6,894 bases of DNA from an uncultured Cryomorphaceae bacterium (GTDB lineage: Bacteria > Bacteroidota > Bacteroidia > Flavobacteriales > Schleiferiaceae), in assembly GCA_913049755.1 (NCBI GenBank), contig CAJWXO010000062.1:1-6894 (forward strand). The letters run 5' to 3'. The stretch's first letter is position 1, and each line of letters opens with the position of its first letter. Of the stretch, positions 1 through 6,716 are shown one piece after another. The notes under the pieces are model-generated. The model searched no databases. It was not told where the DNA came from and saw only the letters and a list, made by a program, of their open reading frames with translations. A program made the translations under genes and the position numbers.

Positions 1-203
1 ATATTGAAGCTGGGAAAATGAAAATTGAATGGGGTTCGCAGATTCGGAATTATGTACTTCATCCATACAAACTAGTAAAAGATGTGCGGACTGCTTTGGA
101 GTCTACTGATCCAGATTCAGTTCTGGACGGTAATATTGATGGTTTTTTGAAGGCTTATTTGATGGCTGACGGAATGGCAAATAAGGATCTTGATGGTGAA
201 TAG
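1..203 (+). CDS. prfB: Peptide chain release factor 2, C-terminal fragment
   Basis: The reading frame is open from base 3 and ends at TAG 201-203, giving 66 residues; the start and most of the gene lie upstream of the window. The stretch [20 protein letters not shown] followed by VRT and [18 protein letters not shown] is the conserved C-terminal end of bacterial release factor 2, which recognises UGA and UAA stop codons and triggers peptidyl-tRNA hydrolysis on the ribosome. The GGQ catalytic motif, the SPF anticodon-like motif and the programmed frameshift site found in many prfB genes would all be upstream and cannot be judged here. RF1 is a less likely identity because the IEWGSQIR and HPYKLVKD motifs are typical of RF2. 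No convincing terminator hairpin follows the stop codon. Confidence 0.95.
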   Translation, partial: IEAGKMKIEWGSQIRNYVLHPYKLVKDVRTALESTDPDSVLDGNIDGFLKAYLMADGMANKDLDGE

Positions 204-254
204 CTTATTAAATTAAATGCTGGGAGGTATGCCCTAACGAACTACTCACTTTTG

Positions 255-262
255 TAACTTAG
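255..262 (+). promoter_or_regulatory. Candidate -7 box (TAACTTAG) for the T9SS surface-protein gene
   Basis: TAACTTAG differs at one base from the Bacteroidota -7 consensus TAnnTTTG. Only five bases separate it from the ATG at 268, so transcription would begin at or within a base or two of the start codon, implying a leaderless or nearly leaderless mRNA. No TTTG -33 element is seen at the usual 19-21 base spacing. This could be chance in AT-rich DNA, but the same motif class occurs upstream of fumC, the 57-residue gene and adk in this window. Confidence 0.4.
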
Positions 263-267
263 AGTTT

Positions 268-3200
268 ATGCCTATTCAGTTTTTGTCAAGATATTTATTT
301 TTCATTTTCATAATTGGAAGTTTAAATGCTCAGGTAACTATTCATGATCGGGCTTCAGGCCAATTTGTTCCGAATAAAGGACAATGGCCAAAAGAGGTGA
401 ATGCTCAAATTCACACTGATAATGCAAGAATTTGGATTCTTAAAGATGGTCTGAGATTTGCCCTTAGAGGCCCCGGAGAAAATGATACAAATGATTTTTA
501 TGTGTTTACCGAGCGATTTGAAGGCTCTGGAGAAGGCGAATGGATATCTATGGAGCCAACAAAAAGCTCATTTAATTATTTTATATCTGGAACTAAAGAA
601 ATAACTCAAGTTAGCGGATTCAGAAAAGGGCGAATGGAAAATCTTTATCCTGGAGTTTCTCTAATTTTTGAGCTTAATGATTTTGGAGAATTAAAGACAA
701 CATGGATTAGTGAAGAACCCGATCAATTAAATGTCTTGGGAAGTCGTTTTGAAGGGGTTAATGACATTCAATCGAAGTCTAACCATTTATTTATTGATTT
801 GCCTGTCGGTCAGTTAATTATTGATTGTCCCATTGCCATGACTCAAAAAGGATCGTCAAAAGTACATTGGCGAAAAATAAATAGTATTTGGCGACCAGTT
901 TCGAAAAAATCAATTCTTATTGATCCAGTTTACCGTTTTTCCACATTTTCCGGTTCAATAAGTGATAATTTCGGTTACACTGCAACATATGATAATAAAG
1001 GTCGAACATGGGCTGGGGGTATAGTTTTCGGTGGTCAATTTCCATATTTTAATGGAATTCAAAGTTCATTTGCTGGCGGTGCTACTGATGTGGCTCTAAT
1101 GTTATTTTCATCAGATGGTACGGGACTGCTATCAGGAACATTTTTTGGCGGAAATAATAGAGAACAACCTCATTCAATGATGGTTTCTCCCGACGGAGAT
1201 TTATATGTTCTTGGAGTATCGGGCTCAAATAATCTTGCCGTATCGGTAAATGCTTACGATAGTTCTTTTAATGGAGGTAGTTCTATTTATGGAGGAGGCC
1301 AGACTTTCAATTCTGGGACAGATATATTTATTCTTCGTTTGGACTCTACTGGATCCATAAAAAAAAGTATGACATACATCGGAGGCTCTGGCAATGATGG
1401 CATTAATGAATTAGGAACTTTAAATTATGGAGATGAGGCGAGAGGCGAAATATTAACTACATCAAATGGCGTTTATATTGCGTCCAGTACGAAATCAACA
1501 GATTTCCCAAATACAAATGGAAGTAATTTGGGCGGAACTCAAGACGGTATTCTAATGAAAATGACGTTAGGGCTCGACACCTTGCTTTGGTCTTCTTATT
1601 ATGGCGGTTCCAACATGGATGCTTTATTTGGATTAGTGGATTTATCTACTCAAAATGAAGATTATTTATTTGCAGTGGGTGTTTCTGAATCTGATGGCCT
1701 TGCGGATTCAACATCATTTCAACCCCAAAGATCTGGTGCTGAAGATGCATGGATCATTAGGGTTGACATAAATAACGGAAGCCTCGATAAAAGCACCTAT
1801 TTTGGAGGAGTGGATTCGGATTACGGTTTTTTAGTTGCGCATAATAAAATTGGGTCTTTTAAGGCAGTAGGAGACTCTAATTCCATTGTGATAGTTGGAA
1901 ATAATAAGAGTAATTTAACTTCCGTAAATAGCTCTTGGTTTCAATCATCTTCATCCCAATATTTCTTGTGGGCTAATAGCAGTTTAGACTCTATTTATAG
2001 AATACAAACATTTGGGAGTGGTGACTTGAGTGACCAGAATGTTTCTCCTACAGCTTTAATGGTAGATGAGTGTGGTAGTCTTTACTTTTCGGGCTGGGGA
2101 GGTTCTACAAATACAGGAGGATCAACTAATGGTCTCTTTTGCACAACAGATGCTCTTCAAAAAAATACTGATGGTAGTGATTTTTATTTTCTGGTAATAG
2201 GAAATAATAGTTACCCCGTATATGCAAGCTATTTTGGGGATCTTAATGCTTCCGAGCATGTAGACGGAGGGACTTCTCGTTTTGATCCTAATGGAGTTAT
2301 TCATCAAGCAATTTGTGCAGGTTGCGGAGGAAATTCAAATCTTCCAATATTTCCTCATAATGCATATTCAACTACAAATGGCTCGACTAATTGTAATATG
2401 GCTGCAGTCCAGATTGCTTTTGAAATGCAAAAAGTGGATTTGGATCTATCTTTAAACGTGGATACAATTTGTAGTGGCTCAGTTGTAGAAATATTAGGAC
2501 AGGTATCGAGATGTGATTCTACTTTTATTTCATGGGGAGATGGACAAACTTTATCGAGTATAAGTCCAATAGGTGAAAAACATCAATTTATTCAGCCTGG
2601 ATATTACAATATCTCTATTTACGGAAATGACTTTTTATGTGGAACTGATATATTGATAAACCTATCGATATACGTAACTGTTCCGGAACCTCCTGTGGCA
2701 AGAATGGATATATATTTTGATTCTTGCGATGCCTCATCTTCTATTGTTTTGATTCCATCAGACAGTACTAAAGGAGATTTGTTTTATGTTTCCTGGGGTG
2801 ATGGAGCAGATGCATATTATTCATATAATGACTCAATTTTTCATTTTTATAATGAAGTTTATGTTTCAATTAAATTGACAATAGTGGCATTGGACACGAT
2901 CTGTAATTTGAGCGATTCGGTATCATATTCAATACAATATCGGGAACCTCTCGGGGAGATAGATTCAAAAATATCTGTAAATCCATGTACTTTGGTTCCT
3001 ATAGTTATGGCTCAAGCTTCCGCTACAAATGCCACCAAAATATTTTGGTATCCAAATGGGTTTTCTTCTTCGCCATTAACTGGAGAACAAGTAATCTGGG
3101 AGTTGCCGGCGCCAGGTGAATATTCCATAGATGTCGTTACATGGGACAGCATATGTTCAAATTGGGATTCCACAGTAGTAACTTATATTTCTATTTCCCC

Positions 3201-3492
3201 TAATGGGGATTCAATTATTTTCCCAAATGTATTTACTCCAAATAATGATGGCTACAATGATTTTTTTAAATTATCATCATCTGGGGCATCGAGTATTGCA
3301 GATTTTGTTTTTGAGGTTTATAATCGGTGGGGTCAAAGAGTTTACTCCACTCAAGACCCTGGATTTCTCTGGGACGGTCGTTATAAGAATAAAAATTTAT
3401 CCTCTGGAGTGTATTTTTGGTTATCAAAATGGACAACGATTTGTGGTTCATACGGTCAATCCCATGGAGATGTTATGATTAATACTCATTGA
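268..3492 (+). CDS. Secreted T9SS type B sorting-domain protein with SBBP/beta-propeller repeats and PKD-like domains
   Basis: This is a 1074-residue surface or secreted protein. Residues 1-21 form a signal peptide: short polar start, hydrophobic run YLFFIFIIGSL, probable cleavage after LNA with Gln22 first. Residues 22-221 begin with FVPNKGQWP, an opening typical of large Bacteroidota proteins with SBBP repeats, and look beta-rich. Residues 222-690 hold about seven repeats built on a Y/F-x-GG-x-x-x-D core (near 225, 291, 370, 445, 511, 581 and 655), as in SBBP/beta-propeller proteins. Residues 731-803 and 807-892 are PKD-like with SWGDG; 893-976 looks like a third copy without it. Residues 985-1074 are the type B T9SS sorting domain: FPNVFTPNNDGYNDFF, then VYNRWGQRVY, WDGRYKNKNLSSGVYFW and a final GDVMI strand. 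The family is exported through the outer membrane by the T9SS and released or anchored outside. The ligand is unknown; such proteins are often adhesins or gliding-associated, which is inference here. ATG 268 is chosen because it gives a full signal peptide; TTG 283 would also work. Confidence 0.93.
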   Translation: MPIQFLSRYLFFIFIIGSLNAQVTIHDRASGQFVPNKGQWPKEVNAQIHTDNARIWILKDGLRFALRGPGENDTNDFYVFTERFEGSGEGEWISMEPTKSSFNYFISGTKEITQVSGFRKGRMENLYPGVSLIFELNDFGELKTTWISEEPDQLNVLGSRFEGVNDIQSKSNHLFIDLPVGQLIIDCPIAMTQKGSSKVHWRKINSIWRPVSKKSILIDPVYRFSTFSGSISDNFGYTATYDNKGRTWAGGIVFGGQFPYFNGIQSSFAGGATDVALMLFSSDGTGLLSGTFFGGNNREQPHSMMVSPDGDLYVLGVSGSNNLAVSVNAYDSSFNGGSSIYGGGQTFNSGTDIFILRLDSTGSIKKSMTYIGGSGNDGINELGTLNYGDEARGEILTTSNGVYIASSTKSTDFPNTNGSNLGGTQDGILMKMTLGLDTLLWSSYYGGSNMDALFGLVDLSTQNEDYLFAVGVSESDGLADSTSFQPQRSGAEDAWIIRVDINNGSLDKSTYFGGVDSDYGFLVAHNKIGSFKAVGDSNSIVIVGNNKSNLTSVNSSWFQSSSSQYFLWANSSLDSIYRIQTFGSGDLSDQNVSPTALMVDECGSLYFSGWGGSTNTGGSTNGLFCTTDALQKNTDGSDFYFLVIGNNSYPVYASYFGDLNASEHVDGGTSRFDPNGVIHQAICAGCGGNSNLPIFPHNAYSTTNGSTNCNMAAVQIAFEMQKVDLDLSLNVDTICSGSVVEILGQVSRCDSTFISWGDGQTLSSISPIGEKHQFIQPGYYNISIYGNDFLCGTDILINLSIYVTVPEPPVARMDIYFDSCDASSSIVLIPSDSTKGDLFYVSWGDGADAYYSYNDSIFHFYNEVYVSIKLTIVALDTICNLSDSVSYSIQYREPLGEIDSKISVNPCTLVPIVMAQASATNATKIFWYPNGFSSSPLTGEQVIWELPAPGEYSIDVVTWDSICSNWDSTVVTYISISPNGDSIIFPNVFTPNNDGYNDFFKLSSSGASSIADFVFEVYNRWGQRVYSTQDPGFLWDGRYKNKNLSSGVYFWLSKWTTICGSYGQSHGDVMINTH

Positions 3493-3505
3493 ATTTATTA
3501 AATAA

Positions 3506-3856
3506 ATGAAAGCAATAATTTACCATAATAATAGATGTGCAAAAAGTAGGGAGGCAATTATATATTTGAAAAATTTAAATTTTGAATTGGAAATAATAGA
3601 ATATTTAAATTCCCCTCTAAGCTATTCGCAATTGGATAACTTAATTCAGCTACTTCAGGTTTCCCCAATTGATATTATTCGGAAAAATGAAAGTGATTGG
3701 AAGTTAAATTTTGCTGGGAATGAACTCCAAGATGAAGAGTTAATATATGCAATACTCGAATATCCCAAGTTAATGCAGAGGCCTATTGTTATTATCGGGG
3801 ATAAAGGTATCGTAGCTAGACCTGTTTCTTTGATTGAAAACTTATTGAAAGACTAG
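3506..3856 (+). CDS. arsC: ArsC-family protein, probable glutaredoxin-type arsenate reductase
   Basis: This is a 116-residue cytoplasmic protein of the ArsC/Spx/YffB thioredoxin-fold family. The N-terminal YHNNRCAKSR places the catalytic cysteine at residue 11, matching HNPACGTSR of Escherichia coli plasmid ArsC. The three arginines that hold arsenate in that enzyme have counterparts at Arg59 (IIRKN), Arg92 (QRPIVI) and Arg105 (ARPVSLI). The protein lacks the roughly 25 extra C-terminal residues of plasmid ArsC, as is common in short chromosomal homologues. Full active-site conservation favours arsenate reductase over Spx (which normally has CxxC) or YffB, but short ArsC-like proteins often have no tested arsenic role. 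No ArsR regulator or arsenite pump gene is visible nearby. The gene starts 13 bases after the T9SS gene stop, on the same strand, so co-transcription is likely. The leader TTATTAAATAA has no Shine-Dalgarno sequence. Confidence 0.85.
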   Translation: MKAIIYHNNRCAKSREAIIYLKNLNFELEIIEYLNSPLSYSQLDNLIQLLQVSPIDIIRKNESDWKLNFAGNELQDEELIYAILEYPKLMQRPIVIIGDKGIVARPVSLIENLLKD

Positions 3857-3867
3857 TTTTCTTTTTT
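3836..3867 (+). terminator. Weak candidate intrinsic terminator at the end of the ArsC-family gene
   Basis: GAAAACT (3836-3842) and AGTTTTC (3855-3861) can pair as a seven-base stem with a 12-base loop, followed at once by six T residues (3862-3867). The stem overlaps the stop codon TAG 3854-3856. It is AT-rich, so stability is doubtful. The T-tract lies only on the plus-strand side, so it would end the T9SS/ArsC transcript rather than the converging fumC transcript. Only 17 bases separate the two stop codons. Confidence 0.35.
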
Positions 3868-3873
3868 ATAAGG

Positions 3874-5259
3874 TTAGCACATATCTTCAGGCCTTACCCA
3901 GGCATCAAATTCATCTTTTGTTAAATATCCCAATTTTAATGCTGCATCACGTAATGTGATATTTTCTTCATACGCAGTTTTCGCGATTTTAGCTGACTTA
4001 TCATATCCGATATGGGTATTAAGAGCTGTTACTAGCATCAATGAGTTCTCCAGATGATTTTTAATAATCTCACGATTCGCTTTAATGCCTTCTACACATT
4101 TATCTGCAAAACTCATACTAACATCACCAATTAACCTTCCGCTTTGAAGAACATTAGAAACAATCATGGGTTTAAAAACATTCAGCTCAAAATGACCAGA
4201 TGCACCTCCAATATTTACAGCTACATCATTTCCCATTACTTGAGCAGCAACCATTGTCAGAGCTTCTGGTTGAGTAGGGTTCACTTTTCCGGGCATTATG
4301 GATGATCCAGGCTCATTACTTGGAATACTTATTTCTCCTATTCCTGATCTTGGACCAGAGCATAACATTCTTATATCATTCCCTATCTTGAAAAGCGAAA
4401 CAGCTATGCGTTTTAAGGCTCCTGACAGCTCTACCATTGCATCATGCGATGCAAGAGCTTCAAACTTGTTCGGAGCAGTCACAAAAGGCATGTTCGTTAG
4501 TTCTGCAATTTTTATTGCAACTTTTTCTGAATAACCTTTTGGGGTGTTTAAACCAGTTCCAACTGCTGTTCCACCGAGGGCTAATTCTTGAACCATAACA
4601 ATGGCATTATCTAATGCCCTAATGCCATTATCTAATTGTTTTACATATCCACTGATTTCTTGACCCAAAGTAAGGGGCGTGGCGTCCATAAAATGGGTTC
4701 TTCCTGTTTTTACAATGTCTTTAAATTCTAATGCCTTTTTGTGCAGAGTATTTCTCAGATGAACAAGTCCTGGTCTAGTTATATTGATTGCCTGACTGTA
4801 ACAGGCGATATGCATGGCAGTAGGAAAAGTATCATTTGAAGATTGTGATTTATTGACATCGTCATTCGGATGCAATATTCTTATCGTATCAGTCAATTTT
4901 CCGCCATTTATTTCATGTGCTCGATTAGCAATGACTTCATTACAGTTCATATTGGTCTGAGTTCCAGAACCAGTTTGCCAGATGACAAGTGGAAACTGTT
5001 CATCCAATTTCCCTTCTATTATTTCTTCGCAAACTTGACTAATTAAATCTGATTTGTTGATTGCTAGTACACCAAGTTCGGAATTTGTTATCGCAGCTGC
5101 TTTTTTGAGATATGCAAAGGCATGAATAATCTCTTTAGGCATGCTACCTTCAGTTCCAATTCTAAAATTGTTTCGTGATCTCTCAGTCTGTGCTCCCCAG
5201 TAGGCGTCTAATGGAACATTAACTGGACCCATTGAGTCGTTTTCAGTTCGCGTTTTCAT
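3874..5259 (-). CDS. fumC: Class II fumarate hydratase (fumarase C)
   Basis: This 461-residue cytoplasmic enzyme reversibly hydrates fumarate to (S)-malate in the TCA cycle; the family is homotetrameric and iron-independent. Landmarks in order: SGTQTNMN (98-105), the substrate-binding stretch common to FumC; SSND (140-143); [17 protein letters not shown] (185-201) with His189 equivalent to active-site His188 of Escherichia coli FumC; and the fumarate lyase signature [11 protein letters not shown] (318-328) with Ser319 equivalent to catalytic Ser318. The C-terminal domain runs to [11 protein letters not shown], a few residues shorter than the 467-residue E. coli enzyme, with no sign of frameshift. 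Aspartase and argininosuccinate lyase share the fold, but the FumC-type [10 protein letters not shown] and [14 protein letters not shown] stretches favour fumarase. ATG 5257-5259 is preceded by an AT-rich leader without Shine-Dalgarno, and a perfect TAnnTTTG box lies 39 bases upstream. The gene is monocistronic by layout: divergent from the 57-residue gene and convergent with the ArsC-family gene. Confidence 0.97.
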   Translation of the reverse strand: MKTRTENDSMGPVNVPLDAYWGAQTERSRNNFRIGTEGSMPKEIIHAFAYLKKAAAITNSELGVLAINKSDLISQVCEEIIEGKLDEQFPLVIWQTGSGTQTNMNCNEVIANRAHEINGGKLTDTIRILHPNDDVNKSQSSNDTFPTAMHIACYSQAINITRPGLVHLRNTLHKKALEFKDIVKTGRTHFMDATPLTLGQEISGYVKQLDNGIRALDNAIVMVQELALGGTAVGTGLNTPKGYSEKVAIKIAELTNMPFVTAPNKFEALASHDAMVELSGALKRIAVSLFKIGNDIRMLCSGPRSGIGEISIPSNEPGSSIMPGKVNPTQPEALTMVAAQVMGNDVAVNIGGASGHFELNVFKPMIVSNVLQSGRLIGDVSMSFADKCVEGIKANREIIKNHLENSLMLVTALNTHIGYDKSAKIAKTAYEENITLRDAALKLGYLTKDEFDAWVRPEDMC

Positions 5260-5298
5260 GTCAAAAAATTAAAATTCAAAATATCATTTCAAGGAATA

Positions 5299-5306
5299 CA
5301 AATGTA
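5299..5306 (-). promoter_or_regulatory. -7 promoter box (TACATTTG) for fumC
   Basis: Read on the minus strand, TACATTTG matches the Bacteroidota -7 consensus TAnnTTTG perfectly. It ends 39 bases before the fumC start codon, predicting an AT-rich untranslated leader of roughly 33 bases. No TTTG is present at the usual -33 spacing. That position is instead occupied by the inverted repeat at 5323-5334. Confidence 0.6.
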
Positions 5307-5322
5307 GGGCCTAGAAAGAAGT

Positions 5323-5334
5323 CAGTTTGAACTG
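5323..5334. promoter_or_regulatory. Inverted repeat CAGTT-TG-AACTG between the divergent -7 boxes
   Basis: Perfect five-base arms, CAGTT and AACTG, flank a two-base spacer. The repeat abuts the plus-strand -7 box at 5335 and covers the -33 position of the fumC promoter, so a bound regulator could affect both. A five-base inverted repeat is short and can arise by chance; the position is the only reason to list it as a possible operator. Confidence 0.25.
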
Positions 5335-5342
5335 TATATTTG
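5335..5342 (+). promoter_or_regulatory. -7 promoter box (TATATTTG) for the 57-residue gene
   Basis: TATATTTG is a perfect match to TAnnTTTG and ends 23 bases before the ATG at 5366, predicting a leader of about 17 bases. A TTTG occurs at 5326-5329, but it is far too close to act as a -33 element, and none is seen at the expected distance. The box is part of the evidence that the short downstream reading frame is a real gene. Confidence 0.55.
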
Positions 5343-5365
5343 CATAAATCCAAACGATATCTACA

Positions 5366-5539
5366 ATGGCTAAATTTATTGGTTTTCTTATTGCGTTATT
5401 GATAATTCTTACTGGGTTTAGCATGCTTCTTTTTCTTGGTCTATTCGTTGGTTATTGGCTTACCCTTGTGGGATTAGAACAGTTTGCACCAAAAATGCTT
5501 TACAAATGGATAGGGCACAAGCCAGAAAGTGATTCGTGA
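5366..5539 (+). CDS. Small hydrophobic membrane protein, 57 residues, function unknown
   Basis: The frame runs from ATG 5366 to TGA 5537-5539. It begins MAKFIGFLIALLIILTGFSM, continues hydrophobic to about residue 38 (LLFLGLFVGYWLTLVGL), and ends in a short polar tail, QFAPKMLYKWIGHKPESDS. About 34 hydrophobic residues could form one long membrane span or a tight two-span hairpin around Gly17. Lys3 at the front and Lys43, Lys47 and Lys52 in the tail leave the topology open. There is no lipoprotein cysteine and no clear signal-peptidase site. Support for a real gene: a perfect -7 box 23 bases upstream, an otherwise gene-sized hole between fumC and the guanylyltransferase gene, a credible membrane-protein composition, and a stop only 19 bases from the converging gene. 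I do not recognise the family. Its divergent placement from fumC suggests shared promoter space but not necessarily shared function. Confidence 0.62.
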   Translation: MAKFIGFLIALLIILTGFSMLLFLGLFVGYWLTLVGLEQFAPKMLYKWIGHKPESDS

Positions 5540-5558
5540 AATTAGCTTACCCCTTGAG

Positions 5559-6644
5559 TTAAACTAGATCCTCACCTAATTTCATTTTAACATCGGTAAC
5601 AAAACTTTTAATGCCTTGCTCACTTTTCTTTGGGCATATGAGTAGTCGATTATCTGATTGCACAACAATATAATCTTCAAGCCCTTCAACCACGGCTACC
5701 ATCTCTTTTGGGAGGGAAAAGATGTTTCCAGATGAGCTGTATGTAAATACATTATTTGTCACACCTGCGTTTGCATTTTTATCTTTCTGGCTTTGCAAAT
5801 AAACTGCTCCCCAAGATCCTAAATCACTCCAGCCGAATTCTCCCGGAAGAACATAAACCTGAGCAGCTTTCTCTAAAATACCATAGTCAATAGATTCATT
5901 AGGACATTGGGGATAAATAGTTTCTAGAAAATCAATTTCTTCCGGACCATTAAATTTGTCCCAACCCTGGTCAAAAGCTCCGTACATCTCGGGCATGTGT
6001 TTTTCAAAGGCACTCAATATGGCATTTGAATTCCAAATAAATATGCCAGAATTCCATAAGAATTCTCCGGTAGCGAGAAATGATTTTGCTAACTCTAGTT
6101 GAGGTTTTTCCGTAAAAGTCTTTACTGTCTTAATCTCTTTGTCGAAGTTGTGTTCTTCAGATTTAAATTGGATATATCCATATCCGGTTTCAGGTTTATT
6201 TGGAGTAATTCCAATTGTTAACAGAATATTGTTAGCAGAAGTTGTGGACAACCCAAGTTTAATAATTCTTTCAAACTCTGATTCGTTAGTTATTAAATGA
6301 TCAGCAGGCGTTATGATAAAATTAGCTAAAGGGTCACGCTTCTTCAATTTAAAAGCCGCTAGCGCTATACAGGGCGCTGTATTTCTTCTCAATGGTTCAG
6401 ATATGATATTCTCTTTAAGAACTTCTGGTAATTGCTCGATACAGATTTTTTTGTAATCAGACTTGGTTACAATTAGAATATTCCCTGCAGGAACAACAGA
6501 AGATATTCTTCTAAAGGTTTGTTGTAATAAGGTCTCACCCGTATTTAAAATATCAAGGAATTGTTTTGGCTTTTCAGATGTGCTCGTTGGCCAAAATCGA
6601 CTCCCAACTCCTCCAGCCATTATAATTGCATAGTTATGTTCCAT
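5559..6644 (-). CDS. manC: Mannose-1-phosphate guanylyltransferase (GDP-mannose pyrophosphorylase)
   Basis: This 361-residue cytoplasmic nucleotidyltransferase would make GDP-mannose and pyrophosphate from mannose-1-phosphate and GTP, supplying mannose, fucose and related sugars for surface polysaccharides and glycans. The N-terminal signature GGVGSRFWPTSTSEKPKQF (11-29) carries the nucleotide-binding loop and the Lys25-Pro-Lys27 active-site motif. It is followed by SEPLRRNTAP (82-91), PADHL (113-117, with metal-binding Asp115), TGYGYI (153-158), FTEKP (177-181), NSGIFIW (198-204), SIDYGILEK (251-259) and GWSDLGSW (271-278), all typical of bacterial GDP-mannose pyrophosphorylases. The length fits the monofunctional form; the C-terminal phosphomannose isomerase domain of the bifunctional ManC/AlgA type (about 470 residues) is absent. 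Glucose-1-phosphate cytidylyl-, uridylyl- and thymidylyltransferases lack the RNTAP and NSGIFIW motifs. The start ATG 6642-6644 sits directly before MEHNYAIIMAGG; the leader AAAAAAGACA has no clear Shine-Dalgarno. The gene diverges from adk. Confidence 0.95.
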   Translation of the reverse strand: MEHNYAIIMAGGVGSRFWPTSTSEKPKQFLDILNTGETLLQQTFRRISSVVPAGNILIVTKSDYKKICIEQLPEVLKENIISEPLRRNTAPCIALAAFKLKKRDPLANFIITPADHLITNESEFERIIKLGLSTTSANNILLTIGITPNKPETGYGYIQFKSEEHNFDKEIKTVKTFTEKPQLELAKSFLATGEFLWNSGIFIWNSNAILSAFEKHMPEMYGAFDQGWDKFNGPEEIDFLETIYPQCPNESIDYGILEKAAQVYVLPGEFGWSDLGSWGAVYLQSQKDKNANAGVTNNVFTYSSSGNIFSLPKEMVAVVEGLEDYIVVQSDNRLLICPKKSEQGIKSFVTDVKMKLGEDLV

Positions 6645-6651
6645 TGTCTTT

Positions 6652-6670
6652 TTTATAAAGTCTTATAAAG
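6652..6670. repeat. Overlapping direct and inverted repeat upstream of manC
   Basis: TTATAAAG occurs twice with a ten-base period (6653-6660 and 6663-6670). The same bases also form an inverted repeat, TTTATAA (6652-6658) and TTATAAA (6663-6669) around AGTC. It lies 8 to 26 bases upstream of the manC start codon and overlaps the proposed manC -7 box. It could be an operator, a leader hairpin, or simply low-complexity AT sequence. Confidence 0.3.
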
Positions 6671-6673
6671 GTA
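6666..6673 (-). promoter_or_regulatory. Candidate -7 box (TACCTTTA) for manC
   Basis: On the minus strand TACCTTTA matches TAnnTTTG except for the last base. It ends 21 bases before the manC start codon, predicting a leader of about 15 bases. No -33 TTTG is found. It is the best candidate in the 72-base gap between the manC and adk start codons. Confidence 0.35.
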
Positions 6674-6689
6674 AAAACAATAAGGGTTG

Positions 6690-6697
6690 TACATTTG
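6690..6697 (+). promoter_or_regulatory. -7 promoter box (TACATTTG) for adk
   Basis: TACATTTG is a perfect TAnnTTTG match, identical in sequence to the fumC box, and ends 19 bases before the adk ATG, predicting a leader of about 13 bases. The expected -33 TTTG is absent; that position is occupied by the proposed manC promoter on the other strand. Confidence 0.6.
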
Positions 6698-6716
6698 CTT
6701 TTTCTTAACAAGATAC

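Noticed and set aside
204..254. A terminator for prfB in the gap before the T9SS gene
   Set aside because: Only a three-base GGG/CCC pairing around a seven-base loop was found, with no T-tract; too weak to call.
2122..2307. Minus-strand open frame of 61 codons inside the T9SS gene
   Set aside because: Lies wholly within a strongly supported coding region on the other strand, has no promoter box and shows no recognisable protein features.
3203..3478. Plus-strand 91-codon frame and an opposing 61-codon frame (3266-3451) over the T9SS sorting domain
   Set aside because: Both overlap the clearly conserved type B C-terminal domain in its own frame; their translations look like out-of-frame shadows.
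3506..3856. An arsenic-resistance operon around the ArsC-family gene
   Set aside because: No ArsR-type regulator, arsenite pump or other arsenic gene is present; the neighbours are a T9SS surface protein and fumarase.
4298..4534. Plus-strand 78-codon frame inside fumC
   Set aside because: It is antisense to the fumarase signature region, which is unambiguous on the minus strand.
5559..6644. A bifunctional ManC/AlgA (guanylyltransferase plus phosphomannose isomerase)
   Set aside because: The protein ends at residue 361, with no isomerase domain or cupin metal motif after the transferase domain.
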